Part shown: in pieces, positions 25,004-35,162 of the stretch
Layout of the letters: the number at the start of each line of letters is the position of its first letter
Numbering within the stretch: the stretch's first letter is position 1
Assembly: GCA_947624485.1 (NCBI GenBank)
Contig: CANQKM010000003.1
Coordinates: forward strand, 124,001-188,000
Length of the DNA: 64,000 nucleotides
From: an uncultured Clostridia bacterium
GTDB taxonomy: Bacteria > Bacillota > Clostridia > UBA1381
Reading direction: 5' to 3'
Notes under the pieces: generated by a model
What the model saw: only the letters and a program-made list of their open reading frames with translations
Database searches by the model: none
Told to the model about the DNA's origin: nothing
Translations under genes and position numbers: made by a program

Positions 25004-25998
25004 TTTGGTACAAGGACAATAATTCGGACATAGCGGTTTCCACAAGAATACGTCTTGCGCGGAACCTCGACAAAACGCCGTTCCCCAACGCGCTCACCGA
25101 CACAAAGGAGGTTACGGAGCGTATCAAAAACGCGGTTTTGTCAAGCAATTCGACGCTCTCGAAGGATTTTGACTTCATAGACCTCGACCAAACTCCCGCG
25201 ATACGCAAGCAGGAAATGGCTGAAAAGCACCTCATAAGCCCCGACATGTGCGGCGGCAAGGGCAGGTCTGTACTCGTGAGCAAGGACGAAACAATGAGCA
25301 TCATGCTCATGGAGGAGGATCACATACGCCTGCAGATTATACAGAGCGGTTACGCGCTCGACGAGGCGTACAAGACGGCGAGCAGAGTCGACGACGTTAT
25401 CGAAGAATCGCTCACGTACGCGTTTGACAGCGAGTTCGGCTACCTCACCGCCTGTCCCACCAACACCGGCACGGGTATGAGAGCGTCGGTAATGCTCCAC
25501 CTTCCCGCGCTGACGATGACGGAGAACATAAACCGCGTCATATCATCGGCGGGCAGTCTCGGTATCGAGGTGCGCGGACTTTACGGCGAGGGTACGAAGG
25601 CTTACGGCTGCCTGTACCAGATCTCGAACCGCTCGACGCTCGGCATATCCGAGGAAAAGTCGCTCGAACGGCTTAAAAGTACGGTTGACAGGATCGTCGA
25701 TATGGAAAACAAGGCGCGCGAGGCGTTAAAGGCAAACAGTGCGGACGCGCTGGCAGACAAGGTATACCGCTCGTACGGAATACTGAAATACGCAAGAAAT
25801 ATGTCGTCGGCGGAAGCAAAATCTCTCTTATCCGATGTAATGCTCGGCGCCGATATGGGTATACTTCCCTTTAAGGGCAAGATGTCGCCGCTCGAATGTA
25901 TGGTAATGACCGAACCGGCGCTTATATGCGGCGGCGAGGAGCTTAAACCGGAGGACAGGGACAGAAAACGCGCGGAATTTATCCGCGGTAATATTTGA
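25000..25998 (+). CDS. mcsB: Protein arginine kinase McsB
   Basis: A 332-residue phosphagen-kinase-like enzyme that phosphorylates arginines on proteins, marking them for ClpCP degradation and inactivating CtsR. Family motifs: AVSTRIRLARNL near the N-terminus, the LMEEDHIRLQIIQSG region, and TACPTNTGTGMRASVMLHLP. Normal length. Confidence 0.95.
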   Translation: MIWYKDNNSDIAVSTRIRLARNLDKTPFPNALTDTKEVTERIKNAVLSSNSTLSKDFDFIDLDQTPAIRKQEMAEKHLISPDMCGGKGRSVLVSKDETMSIMLMEEDHIRLQIIQSGYALDEAYKTASRVDDVIEESLTYAFDSEFGYLTACPTNTGTGMRASVMLHLPALTMTENINRVISSAGSLGIEVRGLYGEGTKAYGCLYQISNRSTLGISEEKSLERLKSTVDRIVDMENKAREALKANSADALADKVYRSYGILKYARNMSSAEAKSLLSDVMLGADMGILPFKGKMSPLECMVMTEPALICGGEELKPEDRDRKRAEFIRGNI

Positions 25999-26040
25999 CG
26001 GTATGCCGCGGCGCGGCGTACATAAAGGAGGTTGATTGTT

Positions 26041-28509
26041 ATGTTATTTTCAAACTTTACCGAAAAAGCGCGGATTGCGATTAACGAGGCGCATGACGCG
26101 GCATGTGAAATGGGAAACAACTACATAGGCAGCGAGCATCTGCTTATGGGACTTATACGCGAGGGCAGCGGCGTCGCCGCGAAGGCTCTCGAAAGCGCGG
26201 ACGTTACGGAAGAAAAGGTCGCGGAGAAAATCAACGAATATTTTGACTCCGGCGAGCCGCTCCCGAAGGACACTGAGCTTGCGCTCACACCGCGATCGAA
26301 AAGGCTTCTGGAGGTTAGCGCGTATGAGGCTCAAAGGCTCGGTCACCGCTACATCGGCACGGAACACCTGCTCATGGCGATTATCCGCGACGGTGACGGC
26401 GTTGCCGCGAAAATTCTTACCGAACTCGGCGTTAATATCAGAAGCTTTTACGCCGACATCGTACACTCTCTCGACAACGCGCAGGACGGCGGCGAAACGG
26501 GTTACGCTCCCGAAAACGGCTCGGGCTATAAGCCGAGCGGACGCACAAAAACGCCGACGCTCGACCAGTTCGGCAGAGATTTCACGCAGATTGCGAAGGA
26601 CAACAAGTTCGATCCCGTAATCGGCAGAAGCAGTGAGATCGAGAGAGTTATACAGATACTTTCGCGCCGCACGAAAAACAACCCCTGCCTTATCGGCGAA
26701 CCGGGCGTGGGCAAAACGGCGGTTATAGAAGGTCTCGCGCAGAGAATCGCGGCCGGCGACGTTCCCGAACCGCTTAAAACAAAAAGGCTCGTGTCGGTCG
26801 ATTTGTCGAGCATGGTAGCGGGCGCGAAGTACCGCGGCGAGTTTGAGGAAAGACTTAAAAAGGTAATCAAAGAGGTACTCGACGCGCAGAACGTTATCCT
26901 GTTCGTCGACGAGTTCCACACCATTGTCGGTGCGGGCGCGGCGGAAGGCTCGATGGACGCGTCAAACATATTAAAGCCGTTCCTCGCGAGAGGCGAGCTG
27001 CAGCTTATCGGCGCGACGACGCTCAAAGAGTACAAGAAGTACATCGAAAAGGACGCGGCTCTCGAAAGACGTTTCCAGCCGGTACAGGTCGGCGAGCCGA
27101 CCGAGGAGGAGACGGTCGAGATTTTGAAGGGTATACGCGACCGTTACGAGGCGCATCACAGCGTTACAATTACCGACGGTGCGCTCGAAGCCGCCGCGAA
27201 GATGTCGGCGCGTTACATCACCGACAGATTTTTACCCGACAAGGCGATCGACCTTATCGACGAGGCGGCGTCAAAGAAGCGTCTCGGCTCGCAGACAGAA
27301 CCCGAGGAGCTTAAGGAAAAGGAAAAGCGCATGGAAAAGCTGCTCTCCGAAAAGCAGGAGGCGGTAACGGCGCAGGACTACGAAAAAGCGGCGCAGATAC
27401 GCGACGAGGAAAAAGCTTTGCAGGAGGAAATCAAAAAGCTCACAGCCGACTGGAAAGGAACAGGCTCATCGTCGGGACTTACCGTAACGGAGGACGACAT
27501 TGCCGAGATCCTTTCCGACTGGACGCACATTCCCGCGTCGCGGCTTAAAGAGGAGGAAATGGAAAAGCTTCGCAACCTCGAAACCGTGCTTCACGCGCGC
27601 GTTATCGGTCAGAACGAGGCTGTAACCGCAGTCGCAAAGGCGATAAAGCGCGGCAGAGCCGGACTTAAGGATCCGAAGCGACCGATAGGCTCGTTCCTGT
27701 TCTTGGGACCTACGGGCGTGGGTAAGACGGAGCTTTCAAAGGCGCTCGCGGAGGCGATGTTCGGCAGCGAAAACTCGCTTATCAGAATCGATATGTCGGA
27801 GTACATGGAGAAGCACGCCGTATCGAAGTTTATCGGTTCGCCCCCGGGATATGTCGGTTTTGAGGAGGGCGGTCAGCTCACCGAAAGAATCAGGAAAAAC
27901 CCGTATTCGGTAATCCTGTTCGACGAAATTGAAAAGGCTCACCCCGACGTGTTCAACATCATGCTGCAGATTCTCGACGACGGTATCCTCACCGACGCGC
28001 AGGGCAGAAAGGTTGACTTCAAGAACACCGTTATCATCATGACGTCGAACCTCGGCGCGAAGGAAATTCTCGGCAACATGTCGTCGAAGCTCGGCTTCAA
28101 GACTGACGACGCGGCTGACAGCGGCAAAACGGAGCATGAGAAAATCAAGGAAAAGGTAATGGACGAGGTAAAGAGAGCGTTCAAGCCGGAGTTCCTCAAC
28201 AGAATTGACGACATCATAGTGTTCGACCGTCTCACCGAGGACAACATCAAGGATATCGCGAGACTTATGCTGAAATCGCTCGCGGAAAGACTTAAGGCGA
28301 ACGACATCACAGTCGCGTTCTCGGACGAGGCAGTGGGCAAAATCGCGAAGTCGGGCTTTGATCCCGTGTACGGCGCGAGACCGTTAAGACGCGCGATACA
28401 GAACGAGATTGAGGATATGCTGTCCGACGAGATTATAGGCGGCAGCGTAAAGAGCGGCGAAAGCGTAACGGTCGACGTTAAGGACGATAAATTCACAGTC
28501 GTAAAATAA
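26041..28509 (+). CDS. clpC: ClpC ATPase, AAA+ unfoldase
   Basis: An 822-residue Hsp100 protein that unfolds substrates for the ClpP protease. Layout: ClpN double repeat (about 1-145), AAA-1 with Walker A GEPGVGKT near residue 222, a UVR-containing coiled middle domain (about 410-480), AAA-2 with GPTGVGKT near residue 556, and the ClpB-D2 small domain. The start at 26041 follows AAAGGAGG. Last gene of the CtsR operon; a strong terminator follows. Confidence 0.96.
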   Translation: MLFSNFTEKARIAINEAHDAACEMGNNYIGSEHLLMGLIREGSGVAAKALESADVTEEKVAEKINEYFDSGEPLPKDTELALTPRSKRLLEVSAYEAQRLGHRYIGTEHLLMAIIRDGDGVAAKILTELGVNIRSFYADIVHSLDNAQDGGETGYAPENGSGYKPSGRTKTPTLDQFGRDFTQIAKDNKFDPVIGRSSEIERVIQILSRRTKNNPCLIGEPGVGKTAVIEGLAQRIAAGDVPEPLKTKRLVSVDLSSMVAGAKYRGEFEERLKKVIKEVLDAQNVILFVDEFHTIVGAGAAEGSMDASNILKPFLARGELQLIGATTLKEYKKYIEKDAALERRFQPVQVGEPTEEETVEILKGIRDRYEAHHSVTITDGALEAAAKMSARYITDRFLPDKAIDLIDEAASKKRLGSQTEPEELKEKEKRMEKLLSEKQEAVTAQDYEKAAQIRDEEKALQEEIKKLTADWKGTGSSSGLTVTEDDIAEILSDWTHIPASRLKEEEMEKLRNLETVLHARVIGQNEAVTAVAKAIKRGRAGLKDPKRPIGSFLFLGPTGVGKTELSKALAEAMFGSENSLIRIDMSEYMEKHAVSKFIGSPPGYVGFEEGGQLTERIRKNPYSVILFDEIEKAHPDVFNIMLQILDDGILTDAQGRKVDFKNTVIIMTSNLGAKEILGNMSSKLGFKTDDAADSGKTEHEKIKEKVMDEVKRAFKPEFLNRIDDIIVFDRLTEDNIKDIARLMLKSLAERLKANDITVAFSDEAVGKIAKSGFDPVYGARPLRRAIQNEIEDMLSDEIIGGSVKSGESVTVDVKDDKFTVVK

Positions 28510-28519
28510 TAAACCCTAT

Positions 28520-28562
28520 GCGGTACGGAGCGGTATAAAGCCGTTTCCGTGCCGCTTTTTTC
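28520..28562 (+). terminator. Terminator of the ctsR-clpC operon
   Basis: GCGGTACGGA / TCCGTGCCGC hairpin with a following T run. Confidence 0.8.
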
Positions 28563-28675
28563 GCGGCGTGTGTGCAAATTATTTACAACTGCTGAAAAAT
28601 ATGATATGATAATGTTATGATGCTGCTAATGAAAAAAGCCGAAGGGATATTGTGTGAAATTACGGAGGAAAAATA

Positions 28676-29001
28676 ATGAATAACGACAAAATACAATTAT
28701 TTGAAGATAAAAAAATTCGCACCGCATGGGACGAGGAAAAGGAAGAATGGTACTTTTCCGTTGTTGATGTCGTGGGTGTTTTAACGGACAGCGTGGATTA
28801 TAACACCGCAAGAAAGTATTGGAATAAGCTGAAACAACGTCTGAATGACGAGGGCAGTCAGTTGGTGACAAATTGTCACCAACTGAAGATAGCAGCGGCA
28901 GACCTATCGTTACCGCTCAAAACGCCGCACAGCTCAACGAAGTTGTCACAAATATGATTGAAGGCGTTGTTTCGGAGGACGAGGAAGAAAAAGAGGTGTA
29001 A
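28676..29001 (+). pseudogene. Decayed Bro-N family (phage antirepressor-like) gene
   Basis: After a good ribosome site (GGAGGAAAAA), codons 1-70 encode a Bro-N type domain (KIRTAWDEEKEEWYFSVVDV, TARKYWNKLKQRLNDEG, TNCHQLK). The frame then changes: the first frame stops at 28957, while another frame reads NAAQLNEVVTNMIEGVVSED to a stop at 29001, like the natural C-terminus of such a protein. An internal deletion that also shifts the frame explains both. Intact relatives are usually more than 200 residues. The stop lies 5 bases ahead of the SLH copy. Confidence 0.6.
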
Positions 29002-29006
29002 AACAT

Positions 29007-30142
29007 ATGAAAACGAAAAAGATTACGGCGGCAATAACTGCAGCAGTGCTTGTGATTGGAACGGCTGCAGGCGCGGCATCGTTTCCCGATGTAAAGTCGG
29101 GAGATTGGTACTACGACACGGTTACGGCAATGACGGGTAAAGGGTTATTTGCGGGAATCGAGGAAAACGGAACGGTTTACTTCAAGCCTGAAAATACAAT
29201 GACGCACGCGGAATTTATTGCCGTGGTGGACAGAATACTCGGACTTGACACAAGCGAAAAGGGCGATACGTGGTGGTACGGTGTGTACCATGCCGCGGTT
29301 GACGCAAATTTAATAGCAAGCGGCGAGATGAGCGAGACCGACATGGACACAGTGACATAACGCGTCAGGAAATGGCAATGGTGGCGGTGCGCGCCATTGA
29401 AAAGCGCGGCGAAACGCTTTCGCCGCAGTACGCCGACAATGTTCATGCCTCGATCCCCGACAACCAAAAAATCGACAGCTACTACCGCGATTTTGTTCTT
29501 ACAGCATACGAGAACGGCATACTCTGCGGCGTTGATGACCTCGGCACGTTTGATCCCAACGGCACGCTGACACGCGCCGCTGCTGCGGCGGTACTGAACC
29601 GTATAATCGAACCGTCCGCAAGAGAGAGCCGCGACTTTTCACAGCCGCCCGATCCGCTTCACAACTACGATCCTATCACAATTTATGAAGGTCAGCCGCG
29701 CGAAAACCGCCTTGCAAGAGAGGGCGACATATTCGTCAAAGCGGACGGCACGCAGGTAATTCTTAAGACCGATCCGGTGACAGGCGTTTTGGGTTACGGT
29801 CAAGGCGTTGCGCCGGATGTGGGTATAATGGACGAGGTAGGACAGGGTGATGCTAAATTCACTGCTCCTTTGGAAGCTAACGGTACATTAACAACAGGCA
29901 AATACGGACCAAATTCAGTGGGTAAAAATGTTAGTGATTCACAGTATCAAATAAATATTTTTACCGGTGAAGGACATTGGGACAGTGAGTGGGCAGTAAT
30001 AAGCGATTATACCAGACCAAGAGGATATGACGGCACGGAGATAGGGGAAGTATCTGCGGACATGAATTATTTTTGGAATAGTATGACATGGGTATTGGTT
30101 GCCGAACATCCCGAGTATGCGGATATATTCAAAGTAAAATAA
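29007..30142 (+). pseudogene. SLH-domain surface protein, paralogue 3, frameshifted
   Basis: Homologous along its whole length to the genes at 11957 and 13114: signal peptide, three SLH domains and the unknown C-terminal domain. The frame breaks at about 29347: paralogue 2 reads GACATGGACAGCGACATAAC while this copy has GACATGGACACAGTGACATAAC, a two-base gain (AC doubled). The result is a stop at 29360, and the rest is open from 29372 to 30142. All other codons are intact, so the event is recent or the break is a sequencing error. A 117-residue secreted fragment would be the only product. Confidence 0.8.
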
Positions 30143-30187
30143 AAAAGTATGCCGTTTCCGTATTACGCGGAGCGGCATACTTTTTTT
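30141..30187. terminator. Two-way terminator between SLH paralogue 3 and the CapA-like gene
   Basis: AAAGTATGCCG / CGGCATACTTT hairpin with long A and T runs. Confidence 0.85.
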
Positions 30188-30188
30188 A

Positions 30189-31244
30189 TTATCTGAACTG
30201 AACCGACTGTGTGCCGAGGCTTGCGGAATATTCGGTAATCCTGTTTTGAATTTCCGTTTTTCTGTCGCCGTCGGCTATGGCGGGCTGATAGTCGTTATAA
30301 TCGTCGTGTCCCGATATTACGGCGGGGATAACAACATAATTGTCGTCAAGCTGCAGCACGCCGTCAACGAACGTGAACACCTGACGGTAAATCATCGTAT
30401 CCTTGTCGGACGGGTTGTCGTTGCCGCCGAAGCAGAAGTTGCCGAGACTGTAGACGATGTACTTGCCGTTGTACTTCTCTATGCCCTGCAATACGTGCGG
30501 GTGCGTGCCGAGTACAACGTCCGCGCCGAGGTCGACCGCCTTGTGCGCAAGCTCGATCTGCTCCTGTGTCGGCTCGTTTTCCTTCTCTATGCCCCAGTGC
30601 ATGCTTACTATAATAAGCTGCGCTCCGAGATTTTTAACCGAGCCTATCGCTTTTTCAAGCTTTGCCGCCTCGTCCTCGTCAAGCGCGTCAATGCCGACAA
30701 AGCCGACCTTTATGCCATTTATCTCCTGCACGGGCGCGTTTGTGCCTATGCAGTTTATTATGCCCGCCTCGTTTAAGTATTTAATGGTATCGGAAAGGCT
30801 TTCCTCGCCGTAGTCCGCGCTGTGGTTGTTCGCGAGGTTCGCCGCCTCGACGCTCGAGGTCGTTAAAACCTTCACGTACTCCGGCTTGCCGCGGAACGCA
30901 AACGATTTGTCGGCTCTCTCACCCCTGTCGGAAATCGTACCCTCAAAATTGACGATAGTAACGTCGTCCTCCTCAAACACAGGCTTTACGTTCTGCAAAA
31001 AATACGAATAGTCGCCGCCGAGACTGTCGGCGTACGCGTTAAAGCCGCGGTCGGGATCGGCGTTTACGTCCGTCGCGAATGTACAGTCGCCCGCGGCGGT
31101 TATCGTTACCGTCTGAACCGTGGGAACGTACTCCGCTTTCGCTCTGTTTTCGGCTTCCTCCGTTTTAACTCTGACAATACCGACGGCTATTGCCGCCGCA
31201 AATAGCGCAGCCATTACAAACAGCGCCGCTTTTCTCATGCCCAT
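30189..31244 (-). CDS. CapA family protein
   Basis: A 351-residue protein with an N-terminal membrane anchor or signal (about residues 5-25) and the PGA_cap (CapA) metallophosphatase-like domain: VTITAAGDCTFATDV, DVTIVNFEGTISDRG, NLANNHSADYGEES, IVSMHWGIEKE, ADVVLGTHPHVLQGIE and VYSLGNFCFGG. CapA takes part in poly-gamma-glutamate capsule formation in Bacillus. No capB or capC neighbours are present, so the substrate here is unknown; many Clostridia have such stand-alone copies. Confidence 0.88.
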   Translation of the reverse strand: MGMRKAALFVMAALFAAAIAVGIVRVKTEEAENRAKAEYVPTVQTVTITAAGDCTFATDVNADPDRGFNAYADSLGGDYSYFLQNVKPVFEEDDVTIVNFEGTISDRGERADKSFAFRGKPEYVKVLTTSSVEAANLANNHSADYGEESLSDTIKYLNEAGIINCIGTNAPVQEINGIKVGFVGIDALDEDEAAKLEKAIGSVKNLGAQLIIVSMHWGIEKENEPTQEQIELAHKAVDLGADVVLGTHPHVLQGIEKYNGKYIVYSLGNFCFGGNDNPSDKDTMIYRQVFTFVDGVLQLDDNYVVIPAVISGHDDYNDYQPAIADGDRKTEIQNRITEYSASLGTQSVQFR

Positions 31245-31389
31245 AATTTTATATTCTCCAATATCGTAATCTGTTTCATTGATATAATTTTAGTCTAACG
31301 GATATGTTTTGTCAATACGAAATTTACATAAAATTGAATTGATATTCGGTATAATTTGTTATTTTACGGTTACAATTTTGTTTTTACTA

Positions 31390-31418
31390 TTGACTAACCC
31401 CGAAGGGTGTAATAAAAT
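31390..31418 (+). promoter_or_regulatory. Promoter of the membrane pyrophosphatase gene
   Basis: TTGACT (31390-31395), 17 bases, TAAAAT (31413-31418). Confidence 0.6.
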
Positions 31419-31458
31419 ATATATACTATACGTATACAATCATAAAGGAGGGTTTTCA

Positions 31459-33549
31459 ATGAACTTTGAAACAAAATTGGCTCTTGCCGCTTTCGGCGTG
31501 CTGGGCTGCGCAATTATCGCCCTCGTTTTCGCGGGAATCAACTTTTTCTCGGTTAAGAAAAAGCCCGAGGGAACGGACACGATGAAGGCGATCGCGCTTA
31601 AAATACGCAAGGGCGCCATGGCATATCTTAAGAGACAGTATAAGACTGTCGGCGTTTTCTTCGCCGTAATGTTCGTTATACTTCTCATACTCGCGTTTAC
31701 GGGAATGCTTACGCCGTACGTACCGTTCGCGTTCCTCACGGGCGGCTTCTTCTCCGGACTTTCCGGCTTTATCGGCATGAAGATAGCCACGTACGCGAAC
31801 TCGAGAACCGCTGAGGGCGCGAGACAGGGACTTAACAAAGGTCTCAAAATAGCGTTCTCGTCGGGAACGGTTATGGGACTTACGGTCGTAGGTCTCGGAC
31901 TTCTCGATATAAGCATATGGTTCATTCTTTTGAAATTCATATTCAGACTGCCGAGTGAAAACGATATTATGTCGGCGATGCTCACATTCGGTATGGGCGC
32001 AAGCTCGATGGCTCTGTTTGCCCGTGTGGGCGGCGGCATATTCACAAAGGCTGCCGACGTGGGCGCAGACCTTGTAGGTAAGGTTGAGGCGGGCATACCC
32101 GAGGACGACCCGAGAAACCCCGCTTGTATCGCCGATAACGTTGGTGATAACGTAGGCGACGTTGCAGGTATGGGCGCTGACCTTTACGAGTCGTACGTAG
32201 GTTCGGTAATTTCGTGCGGCGCGCTCGCGACGTCGGCAGGTCTCGGCTTTAAGGGCGTGCTTGTGCCGATGCTTATCGCGGCAGTCGGTATTATAGCTTC
32301 GATCGTGGGTACATTCTTCGTTTCGACAAAGGAGGGCGCAAGCCAGAAGCAGCTTCTCGGCTCGCTGCGCCGCGGAACATATATAAGCTCGATTTTGTCG
32401 GCTATCGGCGCGGCTGTACTTATCTTCACACTGCTCCCCGACAACTCAAACGTGTTCTGGGCTGTTATTTCGGGACTTGCCGCCGGCGTTCTGATAGGCT
32501 TCTTCACCGAGTATTACACGTCCGACTCATACAATCCGACAAAGAAGCTCTCCGCTTCCTCTGAAACGGGTTCGGCTACGATTATCATCGACGGTATAGC
32601 TCTCGGTATGCTTTCGACGGCTATCCCCGTAATCATTATAGGTATTTCGATTATTGTCAGCTTCTTCACGGCGGGCGGCAGCGGCAGCTTTGAAAGCGGA
32701 CTGTACGGCGTGGGACTTTCGGCTGTAGGTATGCTTTCGACGCTCGGTATTACGCTTGCTACGGACGCGTACGGACCGGTTGCGGATAACGCGGGCGGTA
32801 TCGCGGAAATGTCGGGACTTCCCGGCGAGGTAAGAAACAGAACGGACGCTCTCGACTCGCTGGGCAACACAACCGCCGCAACGGGTAAGGGCTTCGCGAT
32901 AGGCTCGGCGGCTCTTACGGCTCTCGCACTTATCGTTTCGTACACGGATAAAATTCCTGCGGATAAGCTCAGCCTCAACATAACCAATCCGGCTGTTCTT
33001 ATCGGCTTGTTCATAGGCGCAATGCTTCCGTTCCTGTTCAGCGCGCTCACAATGAAAGCTGTCGGACGCGCGGCGCAGAAGATAGTTATTGAGGTAAGAC
33101 GTCAGTTCAGAGAAATCAAGGGACTTATGGACGGCAAGGCGGACGCGGATTACGAGACGTGCGTTGACATCTGCACAAAGTCGTCGCTTAAGGAAATGAT
33201 CCTGCCGGCGGCTCTCGGTATCGTTTCGCCTATAGTGGTAGGTCTTGTGCTTGGCTGCAACGGCGTTGTCGGTATGCTCGCGGGCGCGCTCGTGTCGGGA
33301 TTTGTTCTCGCTATCATGATGGCGAACTCCGGCGGCGCGTGGGATAACGCGAAGAAGTATATCGAGGCGGGTAACTTCGGCGGCAAGGGCAGCGAGAACC
33401 ATAAGGCGGCTGTTGTCGGCGATACCGTCGGCGATCCGTTCAAGGATACGTCGGGCCCCTCGGTTAATATCCTTATAAAGCTTCTGTCAATGGTTTCAAT
33501 CGTGTTCGCGTCGGTTGTCGTCGCTTACGGCGGTCTGGGACTGTTCTAA
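31459..33549 (+). CDS. hppA: Membrane-bound ion-pumping pyrophosphatase
   Basis: A 696-residue protein with about 16 membrane helices that couples pyrophosphate hydrolysis to H+ or Na+ export. The substrate site [18 protein letters not shown] and [20 protein letters not shown] is intact. The segment [10 protein letters not shown] has Ala rather than Lys after GNTTA, the mark of the K+-dependent class, which includes many Na+ pumps of anaerobes. The start at 31459 after AAAGGAGGG is used; the longer frame from 31309 lacks a site. Pyrophosphate-based energetics fits with the PPDK gene further along. Confidence 0.93.
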   Translation: MNFETKLALAAFGVLGCAIIALVFAGINFFSVKKKPEGTDTMKAIALKIRKGAMAYLKRQYKTVGVFFAVMFVILLILAFTGMLTPYVPFAFLTGGFFSGLSGFIGMKIATYANSRTAEGARQGLNKGLKIAFSSGTVMGLTVVGLGLLDISIWFILLKFIFRLPSENDIMSAMLTFGMGASSMALFARVGGGIFTKAADVGADLVGKVEAGIPEDDPRNPACIADNVGDNVGDVAGMGADLYESYVGSVISCGALATSAGLGFKGVLVPMLIAAVGIIASIVGTFFVSTKEGASQKQLLGSLRRGTYISSILSAIGAAVLIFTLLPDNSNVFWAVISGLAAGVLIGFFTEYYTSDSYNPTKKLSASSETGSATIIIDGIALGMLSTAIPVIIIGISIIVSFFTAGGSGSFESGLYGVGLSAVGMLSTLGITLATDAYGPVADNAGGIAEMSGLPGEVRNRTDALDSLGNTTAATGKGFAIGSAALTALALIVSYTDKIPADKLSLNITNPAVLIGLFIGAMLPFLFSALTMKAVGRAAQKIVIEVRRQFREIKGLMDGKADADYETCVDICTKSSLKEMILPAALGIVSPIVVGLVLGCNGVVGMLAGALVSGFVLAIMMANSGGAWDNAKKYIEAGNFGGKGSENHKAAVVGDTVGDPFKDTSGPSVNILIKLLSMVSIVFASVVVAYGGLGLF

Positions 33550-33573
33550 GGATAAAGAATGATTTAGATGTGT

Positions 33574-33842
33574 AAAACCCCTCCGTCGGCTTTGCCGACA
33601 CCTCCCCTATTAGGGGAGGCTTACGATATGCGGCGCTCTTCGAGAGGCTCCCCTATTAGGGGAGCTGTCACACGAAGTGTGACTGAGGGGTTTTAACGGG
33701 CGAACACGGTTCACCCCTACGGTGAGGCCCCCTTGTCAAAGGGGGCTGTCACGCGGAGCGTGACTGGGGGATTCCTTTTTAATTTTTACAATGAATCCCT
33801 CCACCGCCTTCGGCGGTCCCCCTCCCTTTGACAAGGGAGGCT
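33574..33842. repeat. Composite palindromic repeat locus R3 (B-E-C)
   Basis: Family B (AAAACCCCTCCGTCGG to GAGGGGTTTT, 33574-33694), family E (ACGGGCGAACACGGTTCACC onward, 33696-33722) and family C inverted (GAGGCCCCCTTGTCAAAG to GGGAGG, 33724-33842) lie end to end with 1-2 bases between. Each has paired inner arms, for instance CCGCCTTCGGCGG and GTCACGCGGAGCGTGAC. No gene seen. Confidence 0.75.
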
Positions 33843-33927
33843 TACATCCCTAAATCCAAATTTCACGCAACGGACGGCATATGCCGTCCGTTTTTGTATG
33901 CAGTGTCAAGAATTTTTACTTTAGTAC

Positions 33928-33956
33928 TTTACAAAGGCAAAAAAAAGTAGTAAAAT
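33928..33956 (+). promoter_or_regulatory. Promoter of the branched-chain aminotransferase gene
   Basis: TTTACA (33928-33933), 17 bases, TAAAAT (33951-33956). Confidence 0.5.
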
Positions 33957-34000
33957 AGAGGTTGGTTCAAAAAGATTATTTAATGAAAGAAGTGTTCACA

Positions 34001-35068
34001 GTGGAAATTAAGATTACAAAGACCACCAATCCGAAGCAGAAGCCGGCGGACGAGTCGAAGCTTGGTTTCGGACAGTATTACACAGACCACATGTTCATAA
34101 TGAACTATGACGCAGGTCAGGGCTGGCACGACGCGAGAATCGTTCCGTACGCGCCGTTCGAGATCGATCCCGCGAGCATGGTTCTCCACTACGCGCAGGA
34201 GGTATTCGAGGGCTTGAAGGCGTACCGCACCGCGGACGGCTCGATACAGCTTTTCAGACCGGAGAAAAACATGGCGAGAATGAACGTGTCATGTGACAGA
34301 CTTTGTATTCCCAAAATAGACGAGGAATTTGCCATAGAGGCGATCAAGACGCTCGTTAAAATAGACGAGGACTGGATTCCCGCCGCTGACGGCACGTCCC
34401 TTTATATAAGACCGTACGTGTTCGCGAACGACGTTCACATCGGCGTTCATCCGGCGGAGCATCTCATATTCGCGATAATTCTTTCGCCTGTCGGCGCGTA
34501 CTATCCGCAGGGACTCGCTCCCGTTCCTATCTACGTAGAGCAGAAGTATGTCCGCGCGGTCGTTGGCGGCACGGGCTTCACAAAGGCGGGCGCAAACTAT
34601 GCTATCTCCCTTAAAGGTCAGGAGGAAGCCGCGGAGCAGGGTTATATCCAGACGCTCTGGCTCGACGGCGTTGAGAGAAAGTACATTGAGGAAGTAGGCT
34701 CGATGAACGTGTTCTTTAAGATTGACGGCGAGGTTATCACTCCCGCGCTCGTAGGCTCGATTCTGGGCGGTATCACAAGAATGTCGATAATAGAGCTTTT
34801 GAAGGCGAAAGGCTACAAGGTATCCGAGCGCAGACTGTCGATAGACGAGCTTGTTGACGCGTTCAAGTCCGGCAAGCTCGAGGAAGCGTGGGGTACGGGT
34901 ACTGCCGCTGTTATTTCGCCTATCGGCGAGCTTAAATACGGCGACCTCGTAATGCCCGTAAACAACGGCGAAATCGGCCCGGTATCGCAGATGTGCTACG
35001 ACACGCTCACAGGTATTCAGTGGGGCAAGATAAAGGACGAATTCGGCTGGACGGTTAAGATAGACTGA
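34001..35068 (+). CDS. ilvE: Branched-chain amino acid aminotransferase
   Basis: A PLP enzyme of fold type IV (about 355 residues) that makes or breaks down Leu, Ile and Val using glutamate/2-oxoglutarate. Family motifs: LHYAQEVFEGLKAYRTADG, RPEKNMARMNVSCDRLC, the PLP lysine region TKAGANYAISLKGQEEA, and EVGSMNVFFKIDGE with GSILGGITRMSIIELL. The start is uncertain: GTG 34001 agrees with family starts (xEIKITKTTNP) and has a weak AAAGAAG site; ATG 33983 adds six residues. Monocistronic, with a promoter just after the R3 repeats. Confidence 0.9.
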   Translation: MEIKITKTTNPKQKPADESKLGFGQYYTDHMFIMNYDAGQGWHDARIVPYAPFEIDPASMVLHYAQEVFEGLKAYRTADGSIQLFRPEKNMARMNVSCDRLCIPKIDEEFAIEAIKTLVKIDEDWIPAADGTSLYIRPYVFANDVHIGVHPAEHLIFAIILSPVGAYYPQGLAPVPIYVEQKYVRAVVGGTGFTKAGANYAISLKGQEEAAEQGYIQTLWLDGVERKYIEEVGSMNVFFKIDGEVITPALVGSILGGITRMSIIELLKAKGYKVSERRLSIDELVDAFKSGKLEEAWGTGTAAVISPIGELKYGDLVMPVNNGEIGPVSQMCYDTLTGIQWGKIKDEFGWTVKID

Positions 35069-35162
35069 ACATAAAACCGATATAATATCCATACATTTAT
35101 AATTGTATACAAAGAGCAAAGACGGCATATTATGTCGTCTTTCAACATTTGGAGGTTATATA

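Noticed and set aside
28958..29140. Separate 60-codon gene overlapping the start of SLH paralogue 3
   Set aside because: It reads the SLH signal-peptide region in the wrong frame and has no ribosome site of its own.
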